Of a stretch of 64,000 nt of DNA, positions 46,158-55,493 are shown in pieces. Made by a program: the position numbers and the translations under genes. The notes under the pieces were generated by a model that had not been told where the DNA came from, did no database searches, and saw only the letters and a program-made list of their open reading frames with translations. Origin of the DNA: a gamma proteobacterium symbiont of Stewartia floridana (GTDB taxonomy: Bacteria; Pseudomonadota; Gammaproteobacteria; Chromatiales; Chromatiaceae); NCBI GenBank assembly GCA_003676145.1, contig NAUB01000025.1, positions 1 through 64,000 of the forward strand, in the 5' to 3' direction. How positions within the stretch are numbered: the stretch's first letter is position 1; each line of letters begins with the position of its first letter.

Positions 46158-46723
46158 AAGTCGTCGGGCCGAACCAGACAAGGTTTTTTTATAATTTTAA
46201 AAGTTGGTCTAAATGTTGTGAAAGATAGGCGAATGGTAACTATTTTTACGGATCTTACAGATAAAAATATTGTTCAATTAAACTGGGCAGTGAATAATTT
46301 TTTTAATCTTTTTTTAAGGTTCAAAGTGGCTTTGCCTAGAACGAAATAGCCGTTATTACCTATCAAGATATACTCCCAATACCTATAAATAGGTAGCTGT
46401 AATTTTTGTTTATTTAATTATATTCGCTACTGTGTACGTGCCTCTTTAGTGGAATCGATTCTACCGCTTAAGATGAGCCGCTTTTTTGCTCGATCGGCTC
46501 CTGTTTATTGCCAATTGTAAGGCAAGCCAAAGACCAAAAGGTTCCTTGATTTCGAATCTGCAATGGCGTGTTGATTTGACTTCAACGAAAACTGACAGGC
46601 TGTTGAGGGGGAGAAGTGAGGATGATTAGCTTCAACAGCTAAGAATGATTTTGCAGTGTGGTTAAGCTAGATCGATCTTGCTCATCACAGCGCAGGCAAG
46701 TTTACCTGGTGACTGAAATGAGC

Positions 46724-46771
46724 AAGCCGATGATTGTCCGGGTACGGACATCTCATCGGCTTCCCGTTTTT
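46724..46771 (+). terminator. Compound hairpin with plus-strand T-run
   Basis: AAGCCGATGA (46724-46733) pairs with TCATCGGCTT (46753-46762), and inside it GTCCG with CGGAC around GGTA. On the plus strand CCCG and five T residues follow (46767-46771). No plus-strand gene lies upstream. It is also 30 bases past the EF-G stop on the minus strand, where it could terminate that gene, although the T-run is missing in that direction. Confidence 0.55.
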
Positions 46772-46791
46772 CGTTTTGCTGTTAAAGAGGC

Positions 46792-48828
46792 TCAGGCCTG
46801 TTTTGCGCTACTCAGCTGTCTCTGAATGTTCGGCGGAACCGCCTCGTAATGGCTGAACTCTATGGTGTAGCTGCCTTCACCACCCGTCATGGCTTTCAGC
46901 TGGGTGGAGTAGCCTTCAAGTTCCGCCAGTGGCGCCTGACCCTTGATGACCAGCGTGTTGTTGCGTCCGGTCTCGGTGCCGCTGATCTGGCCCCTGCGTC
47001 CAGCCAGATCACCTGTCAGGTCGCCCATGAAGCTGTCAGAAGTGGTAATCGAGATGTTGACGATCGGTTCGAGGATAACCGGCCCGGCGTTATCAACGGC
47101 CTCCAGAAAGGCCTTTTTGCCCGCCGTTACAAAGGCGATCTCCTTGGAGTCGACGGAGTGAAATTTGCCATCGTAAACCGTGACTCTGATGTCCTGCATG
47201 GTGAAGCCGCTGATCGCTCCCTCTTCCATGGCACTTCGGACACCTTTCTCTACCGCTGGAATGAACTGTCCTGGAATTGCTCCGCCAACCACCGCATTGA
47301 CATACTCGAAGCCCGACCCTCGCTCCAGTGGTTCGATGCGCAGAAATACTTCACCGAACTGTCCAGCACCACCGGTCTGTTTCTTGTGCCGATAGTGACC
47401 CTCTGCTTTGCGGGTTATGGTCTCCCGATAGGCGATGCTGGGTGGGTGGGTCTCCACTTCCACGCTGTATTTATTCTTGATCTGCTGTAGCAATACATCG
47501 AGATGCAGTTCGCCTAGGCCGCGCATCACCGTCTCATTGAGACTGACATTGTGCTCAACATGGAAACAGGGGTCTTCATCTTCCAGTTTATGCAGCGCAT
47601 CACTCAATTTTTGCTCATCGCCCCGTTTGCTGGTGGTGATCGCCAGGCCAAACAGGGGTAATGGGCACTCGATCGAGCGCAGATGGTGGTGATCTTCATC
47701 GTGGGAATCATGTATCACTGCATCGAAATGAATGTCGTCAATCCGGGCCACGGCGCAGATGTCACCGGGTACAGCCTGTTTCATCTCCTCCTGCTCTTTA
47801 CCCTGCAAACGGTAGAGGTGATTGACCTTGAATGGTTTTCTGGCATCACCGATATAGAGCTGGGAATTGACTTCCAGCTTGCCCTGGTGGATGCGAAAGA
47901 TGCCCAGTTTGCCACGGTAGGGATCGTTGATGACTTTGAAGACATGGCCGATGACATGTTTGCTCTCATCCGGAGTGACTTCGACAGGCTGCATGTCAGC
48001 CCCTTCGCCTTTCATGAATGGGGGAGGGTTGCCTTCTGTTGGATCTGGCATCAGTTTGGAGAACAGATTCAGCAGTTCATCGATTCCGGCACCATTCTCT
48101 GCCGAAGTGAAACAGACCGGGATCAGATGACCTTCACGCAAGGCCTTCTCAAATGGGTCGTGCAGCTGTTCCGGCTCAATCGCCTGTCCCTGTTCCAGGT
48201 AGAGTTCCATCAGCTCCTCATCGACTTCGACTACCTGATCGACCAGATTGTCATGGGCCTGACTGACCGAAGAGATGTCAGTGGCATCGCCACCCGGTTG
48301 GAAGTAGCAGTCGATGACCTTTTTTCCATTCTCTGCAGGCAGATTGATCGGCAGACACTCTTTACCGAAGGTCTCCTTCAGGCTCTCCAGCAGAGCCTCA
48401 TGGTCGACTTCCTCTGAGTCGATCTTATTGATGATGATAAAGCGGCACAGGTTGCGTCGCTTTGCTGCATCCATCATGCGGATGGTAACCGGTTCGATAC
48501 CGGTCGACGCATTGACTACGACCATCGCCGATTCCACGGCTGGCAGGATACTGATACCGCGACCGAGAAAATCCGCGTATCCGGGGGTGTCGATGATATT
48601 GATCTGTTTGTTCTCATGGCTCAGGTGGGTGATGGCGATATCCAGGGAGTGTTGCAGCTCTTTTTCCAGGTCGTCGCTGTCACAGACGGTGTCACCCCGT
48701 TCAATTGTCCCTTTCGTCTTGATCATGCCCGATCGGTGCAGCAGGCTCTCGATCAAACTCGTTTTTCCTGAGCCGGCATGCCCGACCAGAGCGATATTGT
48801 GGATATCATGGGTAGAGTAATTGGCCAT
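46792..48828 (-). CDS. Elongation factor G-like GTPase (EF-G paralogue)
   Basis: A 678-residue translational GTPase with all EF-G domains: P-loop GHAGSGKT (16-23), switch II DTPGYADF, NKID, then domains II, III (HVEHNVSLNETVMRGLGELHL-type), IV (GEVFLRIEPLERGSGFEY) and V. It lacks the canonical RGITI of switch I; the aligned part reads LDIAI, so the Mg-coordinating threonine seems to be alanine. This matches the EF-G-like/EF-G2 branch found next to a normal fusA elsewhere in the genome. The role in bulk translocation is doubtful; a special or stress function is likely. Confidence 0.88.
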   Translation of the reverse strand: MANYSTHDIHNIALVGHAGSGKTSLIESLLHRSGMIKTKGTIERGDTVCDSDDLEKELQHSLDIAITHLSHENKQINIIDTPGYADFLGRGISILPAVESAMVVVNASTGIEPVTIRMMDAAKRRNLCRFIIINKIDSEEVDHEALLESLKETFGKECLPINLPAENGKKVIDCYFQPGGDATDISSVSQAHDNLVDQVVEVDEELMELYLEQGQAIEPEQLHDPFEKALREGHLIPVCFTSAENGAGIDELLNLFSKLMPDPTEGNPPPFMKGEGADMQPVEVTPDESKHVIGHVFKVINDPYRGKLGIFRIHQGKLEVNSQLYIGDARKPFKVNHLYRLQGKEQEEMKQAVPGDICAVARIDDIHFDAVIHDSHDEDHHHLRSIECPLPLFGLAITTSKRGDEQKLSDALHKLEDEDPCFHVEHNVSLNETVMRGLGELHLDVLLQQIKNKYSVEVETHPPSIAYRETITRKAEGHYRHKKQTGGAGQFGEVFLRIEPLERGSGFEYVNAVVGGAIPGQFIPAVEKGVRSAMEEGAISGFTMQDIRVTVYDGKFHSVDSKEIAFVTAGKKAFLEAVDNAGPVILEPIVNISITTSDSFMGDLTGDLAGRRGQISGTETGRNNTLVIKGQAPLAELEGYSTQLKAMTGGEGSYTIEFSHYEAVPPNIQRQLSSAKQA

Positions 48829-49062
48829 CGTGACTCCTATCAGCAGAACATGCCGGGTTTTATAGCCATCAGAGGCGTCGGCTAAGTGTTATTGATTATG
48901 TTTGTTGCCAGTATATCAAGCAACGATATGTAGTTGTTGAGCTCAGGCAGTAGATTGGCATAAAACAGCCTGATTTTTCAAAAAATCATGACAATGGCCA
49001 GCTTGATGCTGTCCGGCATGCCATTTAGGCTCTGTGGTGGGTGTGGGATAGGGCAGATTGGG

Positions 49063-49108
49063 CCCAGTTTCGGCAAAGGCTCGAGTTGCCGCAGCCTTTG
49101 CCACTGGG
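49063..49108 (-). terminator. Long hairpin after ccmI
   Basis: GGCAAAGGCT (49072-49081) pairs with AGCCTTTGCC (49093-49102), and an outer CCCAGT/ACTGGG extends the stem past a 3-base bulge. It lies immediately beyond the ccmI stop (49112). No T-run follows on the minus strand, so factor-independent termination is uncertain. The rest of 48829-49111 shows nothing else. Confidence 0.5.
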
Positions 49109-49111
49109 GAA

Positions 49112-50413
49112 TCAGGGGTGCACCGAATTGATCACCACCTGAACGGTCTCAGCAGATCCGGGGGCGACTGGTTGAATCTCGCCCTCAAGGTCTCCAGCCT
49201 GAGCGGTAGGGCTGCCAGACATGGAGATCCTGGCGCCGACCACCACTTCATTGAAACCGGAGAGCTTCATCTGTGGCATCATCGCCATGCTGTCATCCAG
49301 GCTGATTGAAATCGGCAGGTCACTGACCTTTTTTCTGACGGCGGCGAGTGGCATGGGGGGACCGCTGACCGCTTTGGCATAGATGAATACCAGGTCATTC
49401 GGTTTGGTCTTGGCCTGCAGTTCGGGCGACAGGGATACGGCGACCTTTATGGCCTCGTTGGCCGCTGCAGCAGCTGGTTGGGGTTGGACTTTGGGTTGTT
49501 GTTTCTTCACGATACTCGGCAGCTCTGCCTCTTCCGGCTCCATACCCAGCTGTTTGCGCGCATCGTCGATTGCGCCGTTCACCGATTCAAGTTCGGCACT
49601 CTGTGGTGTGAGGCTGGTACGCAGTGTATCCCAACGCAGGATTGCCGATTGATAATCGGTGGATTGATAAGCCAGGATACCCGCCAACCAGAGTACGTTC
49701 GGATTTTCCGGTTCCAGTTGGTAGGCTTTTTCGATCATTGGTGCAGCACGTCCGGTAAAATCGTTACCGGTTGTCGCGGCAATGGCTTCCGCATAGGCCA
49801 GCAGCAGATCCACACGCTGGTCATTCATCTCCATTGCACGCTGGTAGGCGTTGATTGCCGCAGAGTGATCATTGAGGGCCATATAACTGCGGCCAAGCAT
49901 CACCCAGCCGTCCTGATTATCCGGGTTCTCTTGCATTTTTTCCGCCAGCCTTCTGACCAGCTCATCCATTGGCGGAAGATTTTCCATGCTGCCGGAGGGG
50001 GCGTGAGCAGTCTGCTGGGGTGTGCCAGCTGCCGGCTGTTGAGCCAGATGGTTGATGATCTCAGGGGATCCCAGAAAGTCGTAGATCAGCCAGGCGGCCA
50101 GTGGAATCAACAGTGCGGTTCCCGCCATGATGCGTCCTGAGTGGCTCTCCCGGGTGCTGCTATCTGTGGTTGAAGTGGAGACATCGGTCAACAGGGATTT
50201 TTCCAGGTCCTTGCGAGCCGCGTCATAGCGGTTCTGGTCCAGGTTGCCCGCTTCAAGATCGCTGTCCAACTCCTCAAGCTGCTGTTTGAAGACAGCCAGA
50301 TTGAGTTCGTCAGAGGTGATTTTATCGGTTACCTCTTTTCTTAATAACGGCAGGCCGACAAAAGCCATTGCCAGGACAGTCAGTCCGGCAATAATCATCC
50401 AGAATAGGGTCAT
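49112..50413 (-). CDS. ccmI: c-type cytochrome biogenesis protein CcmI
   Basis: CcmI presents apocytochrome c to the haem ligation complex. The 433-residue protein has an N-terminal membrane helix (about 4-24), a cytoplasmic leucine-rich coiled-coil part (about 30-80), a second helix (about 95-115), a periplasmic TPR region (about 150-270), and a C-terminal all-beta domain (about 325-433, DLVFIYAKAVSGPPMPLAAVRK) that binds the apocytochrome tail. It overlaps ccmH by four bases and ends the nine-gene ccm operon. Confidence 0.94.
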   Translation of the reverse strand: MTLFWMIIAGLTVLAMAFVGLPLLRKEVTDKITSDELNLAVFKQQLEELDSDLEAGNLDQNRYDAARKDLEKSLLTDVSTSTTDSSTRESHSGRIMAGTALLIPLAAWLIYDFLGSPEIINHLAQQPAAGTPQQTAHAPSGSMENLPPMDELVRRLAEKMQENPDNQDGWVMLGRSYMALNDHSAAINAYQRAMEMNDQRVDLLLAYAEAIAATTGNDFTGRAAPMIEKAYQLEPENPNVLWLAGILAYQSTDYQSAILRWDTLRTSLTPQSAELESVNGAIDDARKQLGMEPEEAELPSIVKKQQPKVQPQPAAAAANEAIKVAVSLSPELQAKTKPNDLVFIYAKAVSGPPMPLAAVRKKVSDLPISISLDDSMAMMPQMKLSGFNEVVVGARISMSGSPTAQAGDLEGEIQPVAPGSAETVQVVINSVHP

Positions 50414-50889
50414 TGATTCGTGTCTCTTTGTTCGTTCGACTGATTCAGAAGCTTTTCGAGTCTTTCTTGTTCTGCCTCACTCAGTTCTGTTTCGCGGCTC
50501 TGATTTTTGCGTTTGATAATACGAAAAAGAACCACGCCGCCGATCAGAAAAACGATCAACGGGCCAAACCAGATAGGGTAGGTGCTTGGCTTGACAGGTG
50601 GACTGTAGAGGACGAAGTCACCATAACGGGCGACCATGAAATCGATGATCTCCCCTTTACTCTGACCGCCCTTCATCATGTCATAGATTTCGTTTCTCAG
50701 GTCGATCGCCAGTTCCGCATTGGATCCTGCCAGTGATTCGTTCTGACAGACCAGGCAGCGCATCTCTTCAATGATTTCACGAAAGTCCTCATCCTGAGCC
50801 GGATCCTCGAAGGTGTATTCCGCGAGGGTTGCGGCATGCAGGGCAGTCAGACCGAGAAGGTAGATAAAACTCAACAGAAATAGGCGCAC
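50410..50889 (-). CDS. ccmH: Cytochrome c maturation protein CcmH
   Basis: CcmH is a membrane-anchored thiol reductant for apocytochrome CXXCH cysteines. The 159-residue protein has a signal sequence, the redox motif RCLVCQ with C45 and C48, and a C-terminal membrane helix (about 105-125) followed by a charged cytoplasmic tail. It lacks the extra TPR domain of E. coli CcmH, which is separately encoded here as CcmI. It follows ccmG after one base. Confidence 0.95.
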   Translation of the reverse strand: MRLFLLSFIYLLGLTALHAATLAEYTFEDPAQDEDFREIIEEMRCLVCQNESLAGSNAELAIDLRNEIYDMMKGGQSKGEIIDFMVARYGDFVLYSPPVKPSTYPIWFGPLIVFLIGGVVLFRIIKRKNQSRETELSEAEQERLEKLLNQSNEQRDTNQ

Positions 50890-50890
50890 G

Positions 50891-51433
50891 TTATGATCCT
50901 TTGGCTTTCAAATCATTGATCATGGGAAGCAAGGTTTCGTTGAACACGCCCAGAGTGAGGGGGCCTGCGTGTTTGTAATGGATGATGCCATCACCATCCA
51001 CCAGAAAGGTTTCCGGTGCGCCATAGACTCCAAGGTCGATGGCTGTGCGCCCTTTCTGGTCAAATATGTTGACCGTATAGGGGTCGCCCAGCTGTTGTAA
51101 CCAGGCCTGTGCCTTGACCCGCTCATCCTTCCAGTTGAGTCCTACGATCTCCACCTTTCCTGAACGGGCAAGGTGTACCAGGGTGTCGTGCTCGGCGCGA
51201 CAGGAGACGCACCAGGTTGCCCAGACATTCAACAGGTAGATCTTACCCTTGAGGTTCTGATCATTGATCATGGTCTGGGCGCTTTCCACCGAGGGCAGAG
51301 AGAATTCCGGTATCGATTTGCCGATCAGGGGCGAGGGGATCTCCCTGGGGTTCATGCCCAGCCCTTTATAGAGGAAAGCGGCAATTATCCCGAAGACGAT
51401 CAACGGCACGGAATAACGCAAATAGCGGTTCAT
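50891..51433 (-). CDS. ccmG: Thiol:disulfide interchange protein CcmG/DsbE
   Basis: A 180-residue periplasmic thioredoxin-like protein tethered by an N-terminal helix (about 8-23). The active site is WATWCVSCRAEH with C75 and C78, and YGAPETFLVDGDG contains the cis-proline loop. It keeps apocytochrome cysteines reduced together with CcmH. It starts 7 bases after ccmF. Confidence 0.96.
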   Translation of the reverse strand: MNRYLRYSVPLIVFGIIAAFLYKGLGMNPREIPSPLIGKSIPEFSLPSVESAQTMINDQNLKGKIYLLNVWATWCVSCRAEHDTLVHLARSGKVEIVGLNWKDERVKAQAWLQQLGDPYTVNIFDQKGRTAIDLGVYGAPETFLVDGDGIIHYKHAGPLTLGVFNETLLPMINDLKAKGS

Positions 51434-51440
51434 GACAGAA

Positions 51441-53438
51441 TTAACTCCCTGATGCTGGCGCAGCTGCAGCAGCGCTGTTGACCATCTCTGGCGAACGTAC
51501 TTTGGCGGTTCGATAGCGTCGATCTGTGACAGCCAGGATGCCGCCCAGACTCATCAATACACCACCCAGCCAGATCCAGCGTACATAGGGCTTGTAGTAG
51601 AGACGCAGACTCCAGTCGCCACCACCCAGAGGCTCTCCCAATGAGACATAGAGGTCCCGGGTGAAGCCCCAATCGATGGAGGCTTCCGTCATCGGACGTG
51701 TCTGTACGAAATAGGTCCGTTTTTCCGGCTCCAGAGTAATGAAAGCTTCACCGTTGTGGGAAACCTGGAAACTTCCCCGATGGGCGTTGTAGTTCGGGCC
51801 TGGAACCCGCTTTACACCATCAAATCGGAACTCGTAACCGGCAATTTCACTCACATCCCCGGGACTCATACGGACATCATGCTCCTCACCAAAATTGGAG
51901 ACCATGGTGACACCGACGATAAACATGGCAACACCCATGTGTGCCAGAATCATACCGTAATAACTCCGACCACCGGTTTTGAAATCCTGCCAGAATCCAT
52001 TGAAGCCCTTCTTGTTCTTCAAGCGGTCGCGGAGATTGACGATGTGCGAAGTGGCGACCCACAGAGCCAGCCCCATACCCAGACCTACCAGCCAGTTACC
52101 GCCGGAGAACATCGGCAGCAGACTCACCAAACCGAAAGCGACGCTGATCACAAAGGCTACTTTCAGCTGCTTGATCAGCAGTGAGGGTTCGGCGTGTTTC
52201 CAACGGGATAGGGAGCCGATACCCATCAACAGAGCCAGGAAGGGGGTGGTCAACAGAAACATCTTGTTGAACCAGGGGAAACCCACTGAGATCTTGCCCA
52301 ACTCCAAAGCGTCGTAAATCAGTGGCGCCAGGGTGCCGAGAAGTACCAGAGCGGCAAACACCGAGAGTAACAGATTGTTACCGAGCAGAAAGGTCTCACG
52401 GGAGATCAGATCAAATCTTCCACCACTTGAGATATAGGGGGCACGCCAGGTGTAGAGCAGCAGAGAGCCACCGATGACAATCAACAGGAAGATCAGGATA
52501 AACACACCACGGGCCGGATCGGAGGCAAACGAGTGTACAGAGGTCAGCACTCCGGAACGTACCAGAAAGGTGCCGAGCAGACTCAGCGAGAAGGCGGAGA
52601 TCGCCAGCAGTACCGTCCAGCTTTTGAAGGCGCCGCGTTTCTCTGTCACAGCCAGGGAGTGGATCAATGCCGTACCAACCAGCCAGGGCATGAAGGAGGC
52701 ATTTTCCACCGGATCCCAGAACCACCAGCCACCCCAGCCCAGCTCATAGTAGGCCCACCAGCTGCCGAGTACGATGCCGAGGGTCAGAAACACCCAGGCG
52801 ATGGTTGTCCAGGGGCGTGACCAGCGGGCCCAGGAGGCGTCCAGTCGACCGCCGAGCAGCGCAGCGATGGCAAACGCGAAGGCGACGGAAAAGCCCACAT
52901 AGCCCATGTAGAGCATCGGTGGGTGGATCGCCAGCCCAGGATCCTGCAGCATGGGATTGAGTTCACCGCCCTCCAAGGGAACGGGGAAGGTTCTGTCAAA
53001 AGGATTGGAGGTCAGCAGCATGAACAGCATGAAGCCGATACTCACCATACCCATCACCGCGAGTACCCGGGAGACCATCTCCAGTGGCAGATTGCGACTG
53101 AAGGCGGCAATCGCCACACTCCAGGCGGCAAGCAGAAACGCCCACAGCAGCAGGGATCCCTCATGGGCACCCCATACGGCGGATATCTTGTAGATGTCCG
53201 GCAATTTGGTGTTACCGTGCTGAGCCACATAGACGACGGAAAAGTCGTTGCTCAGGAAAGCGTTGGTCAGGATCAGCAGTGAAATGGTGAGAAACACGAA
53301 CTGGCCCCAGGCAAGACTTCGGGAAGCCGCCATCCAGGCGTTATTCCCGATATAGGAGCCGACCAAAGGCACGATAGCCTGGGTGACCGCCAGGCAGAGT
53401 GCCAGAATCAGGGCGAAGTGACCGAGTTCAGGGATCAT
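51441..53438 (-). CDS. ccmF: Haem lyase subunit CcmF
   Basis: CcmF is the large membrane protein that ligates haem to apocytochrome c together with CcmH and CcmI. The 665-residue protein has about 14-15 hydrophobic segments and the periplasmic tryptophan-rich WWD motif WGGWWFWDPVENASFMPWL, plus conserved histidines in membrane segments. Its start overlaps the ccmE stop by four bases. Confidence 0.96.
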   Translation of the reverse strand: MIPELGHFALILALCLAVTQAIVPLVGSYIGNNAWMAASRSLAWGQFVFLTISLLILTNAFLSNDFSVVYVAQHGNTKLPDIYKISAVWGAHEGSLLLWAFLLAAWSVAIAAFSRNLPLEMVSRVLAVMGMVSIGFMLFMLLTSNPFDRTFPVPLEGGELNPMLQDPGLAIHPPMLYMGYVGFSVAFAFAIAALLGGRLDASWARWSRPWTTIAWVFLTLGIVLGSWWAYYELGWGGWWFWDPVENASFMPWLVGTALIHSLAVTEKRGAFKSWTVLLAISAFSLSLLGTFLVRSGVLTSVHSFASDPARGVFILIFLLIVIGGSLLLYTWRAPYISSGGRFDLISRETFLLGNNLLLSVFAALVLLGTLAPLIYDALELGKISVGFPWFNKMFLLTTPFLALLMGIGSLSRWKHAEPSLLIKQLKVAFVISVAFGLVSLLPMFSGGNWLVGLGMGLALWVATSHIVNLRDRLKNKKGFNGFWQDFKTGGRSYYGMILAHMGVAMFIVGVTMVSNFGEEHDVRMSPGDVSEIAGYEFRFDGVKRVPGPNYNAHRGSFQVSHNGEAFITLEPEKRTYFVQTRPMTEASIDWGFTRDLYVSLGEPLGGGDWSLRLYYKPYVRWIWLGGVLMSLGGILAVTDRRYRTAKVRSPEMVNSAAAAAPASGS

Positions 53439-53902
53439 TGTACGCTGGCCTGGGGCTGAGGATTGGCGACGGCCTCGTCATGGGCGGTTTTCAGAGACTC
53501 GGCAACCTCCGGAGGCATATAGTTCTCATCATGTTTGGCCAGTACTTCGCTGGCGATGAAGATGCCGTTCTGATTGAGTTGACCCATGGCGACGATACCT
53601 TGACCTTCACGAAACAGGTCGGGAAGAATGCCGGTATATTCAACGGTCACCGCCTCGGCATTATCGGTCACTGAGAATGCGGTGGTCAGGCCATCGGGCT
53701 TGCGCTTGACACTGTCGGACTGGACCAGGCCGCCAATGCGGAACGGATGTGCCTCCGGCGCCTTGCCTTCAACCACTTCAGAGGGTGAAAAGAAGAACAT
53801 CAGGTTCTCATCGAAGGCGTTCAGTGCCAGCCAGGTCGCGACACCGATACCGGCTACCATGAGGCCGATCAGGGTGAGTCTTTTCTTACGTATGGGATTC
53901 AT
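53435..53902 (-). CDS. ccmE: Haem chaperone CcmE
   Basis: CcmE carries haem covalently from CcmABCD to CcmF. The 155-residue protein has an N-terminal membrane anchor (about 9-28), a beta-barrel domain, and the haem-binding histidine H124 in LAKHDENYMPPEV with Y128 nearby; this is the HXXXY type. The start lies inside the end of ccmD (17-base overlap). Confidence 0.96.
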   Translation of the reverse strand: MNPIRKKRLTLIGLMVAGIGVATWLALNAFDENLMFFFSPSEVVEGKAPEAHPFRIGGLVQSDSVKRKPDGLTTAFSVTDNAEAVTVEYTGILPDLFREGQGIVAMGQLNQNGIFIASEVLAKHDENYMPPEVAESLKTAHDEAVANPQPQASVQ

Positions 53903-54065
53903 TTTGTACTTTCCTGGCCCGACGTATTTTACGGGCGATATCAGTTAAGGCGCGCTTACGTTGACGTAGTGGTGCCACAACATTGGCAACCAGTACGATG
54001 AACGCCAGGATAAAAGAGGGCCAGACATAGACTGCGTAGCCACCCATTGCGAAAAACTCGCTCAT
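53886..54065 (-). CDS. ccmD: Haem exporter protein CcmD
   Basis: A 59-residue protein too short for ordinary ORF thresholds. It has one membrane helix (about residues 12-33, YAVYVWPSFILAFIVLVANV), preceded by MSEFFAMGG and followed by a basic cytoplasmic stretch rich in Arg/Lys, the exact layout of CcmD. It releases holo-CcmE from CcmABC. ATG at 54063-54065 overlaps the ccmC stop (ATGA), and its 3' end overlaps ccmE by 17 bases. Confidence 0.93.
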   Translation of the reverse strand: MSEFFAMGGYAVYVWPSFILAFIVLVANVVAPLRQRKRALTDIARKIRRARKVQNESHT

Positions 54066-54808
54066 TTCGCCTCCTGTTCAACCATTTCCTGAACCCAGCG
54101 ACTGTTCCTTTCCCGTTCCACAATTTCTGCGCGCGCGCGCATTAAGACCACAGCGCCGTAGTAAAGTTTAAACGAGATTGCCATGGTCAGCAGAGGGATC
54201 AACATGCTCATGTCCATGGAGGGTTTATCGAATTTCGTCACCGATGCGGGCTGGTGCAGGGTGTTCCACCACTCCACGGAGTAGTGAATGATCGGTATGT
54301 TGACCACCCCGACCAGGGCGAGGATGGAAACCGCCCGGGCAGCGACCCGCTTGTCTTCGATGGCGCTGTGCAGGGCGATGATGCCGAGATAGAGAAACAG
54401 CAGGATCAGTTCCGAGGTCAGCCGCGCATCCCAGACCCACCAGGTACCCCACATGGGCTTACCCCAGAGCGAGCCGGTGGCCAGGGCGAGAAAGGTGAAC
54501 GATGCACCCACGGTGGCGCTACTGATGACCACGATTTCGGTCATTTTTATGCGCCAGACCAGGCTGATCAATCCGGATACCGCCATTACCACATAGATGA
54601 ACATGGACATCCAGGCAGAGGGTACGTGGATGTACATGATGCGGTAGCTCTCGCCCTGCTGATAGTCGGGTGGAGCAACGAACAGACCGTGGTAGAGGCC
54701 GAACACCAGGGTGATCAGAAAACTGACCATGAACCAGGGCACCAGTTTGCCCGCTACATTATAGAAATAGCGTGGCGAACCCATTTGATGAAAGAAACGT
54801 ATGATCAT
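54062..54808 (-). CDS. ccmC: Haem exporter/handling protein CcmC
   Basis: CcmC attaches haem to CcmE at the periplasmic face. The 248-residue protein has six hydrophobic segments and the WWD motif WGTWWVWDARLTSELILLFLY, with histidines in YIHVPSAWMS and HYSVEWWNTLHQPAS flanking it. It starts near ccmB's end with a 1-base gap and overlaps ccmD by four bases. Confidence 0.96.
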   Translation of the reverse strand: MIIRFFHQMGSPRYFYNVAGKLVPWFMVSFLITLVFGLYHGLFVAPPDYQQGESYRIMYIHVPSAWMSMFIYVVMAVSGLISLVWRIKMTEIVVISSATVGASFTFLALATGSLWGKPMWGTWWVWDARLTSELILLFLYLGIIALHSAIEDKRVAARAVSILALVGVVNIPIIHYSVEWWNTLHQPASVTKFDKPSMDMSMLIPLLTMAISFKLYYGAVVLMRARAEIVERERNSRWVQEMVEQEAK

Positions 54809-54809
54809 A

Positions 54810-55493
54810 TTAACTCAGACTGATTCTCAATGAGGCGGCAGTGGCCATGGGCGCCAGCACCAGGGAACCGACCAGCATTGCCCCCAGGATGGAGATCTGT
54901 GCGGTGGTCGGTATACCGATTATGGCTGTTTTGACAGCATCTGTACCAAATATCAACACAGGGACATAGAGGGGTAGCACCAGCAGCGAGAGAATGACGC
55001 CACCCCGTCTTAAACCGACAGTCAGCGCCACCCCGACCGAGCCGATAAGACTGAGCACCGGTGTGCCCAGGATCAGCGTCAGCATCAAGGTGGGAATGGC
55101 ACTGGCGGGGATGTTCAACAATACTGCCAGCAGTGGCGCCACGATAAACAGCGGCAGGCCGGTTACCAGCCAGTGGGCCAGGATCTTTGCCAATACCAGG
55201 ATCGAGACTGGATGGGCGCTGAGCATGAACTGTTCCAGCGAGCCATCTTCGAAATCGGAGCGGAACATGCTGTCCAGTGAGAGTAGCGAAGCGAGCAGGG
55301 CAGCGACCCATACCACCCCAGGTCCGACCGCCTCGATCAGTTTGGGGTCGTTGCCGATACCCAGCGGGAACATGGCCGTCACCAGGACGAAGAAGAGCAT
55401 CGGATTGATCAGTTCAGAGCGTCTGCGATAGGCGAGCACCAGGTCCCTTTTCAGGAGCAGGCTGAAGGCGCTTGTCAGGGAGAGGGTACTCAT
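54810..55493 (-). CDS. ccmB: Haem exporter membrane protein CcmB
   Basis: CcmB is the membrane partner of the CcmA ATPase in release of holo-CcmE. The 227-residue protein has about six hydrophobic segments and the family pattern LLKRDLVLAYRRRSELINPMLFF near the N-terminus, then GSLEQFMLSAHP. Its ATG overlaps the ccmA stop by four bases. Confidence 0.95.
   Translation of the reverse strand: MSTLSLTSAFSLLLKRDLVLAYRRRSELINPMLFFVLVTAMFPLGIGNDPKLIEAVGPGVVWVAALLASLLSLDSMFRSDFEDGSLEQFMLSAHPVSILVLAKILAHWLVTGLPLFIVAPLLAVLLNIPASAIPTLMLTLILGTPVLSLIGSVGVALTVGLRRGGVILSLLVLPLYVPVLIFGTDAVKTAIIGIPTTAQISILGAMLVGSLVLAPMATAASLRISLS

Larger units (their letters stand above)
45860..46791. other. Long AT-rich noncoding region upstream of the octaheme gene
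   Basis: About 930 bases with no credible gene. It holds the FNR-type palindrome (46144-46157), a TACCTAT-AA-ATAGGTA palindrome (46380-46395) with another TACCTAT at 46357, an 8-bp stem GCTGTTGA/TCAACAGC (46599-46606 with 46632-46639), and a strong hairpin at 46724-46762. The right half may encode a plus-strand small RNA; the left half is the leader of the octaheme gene. Confidence 0.5.
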
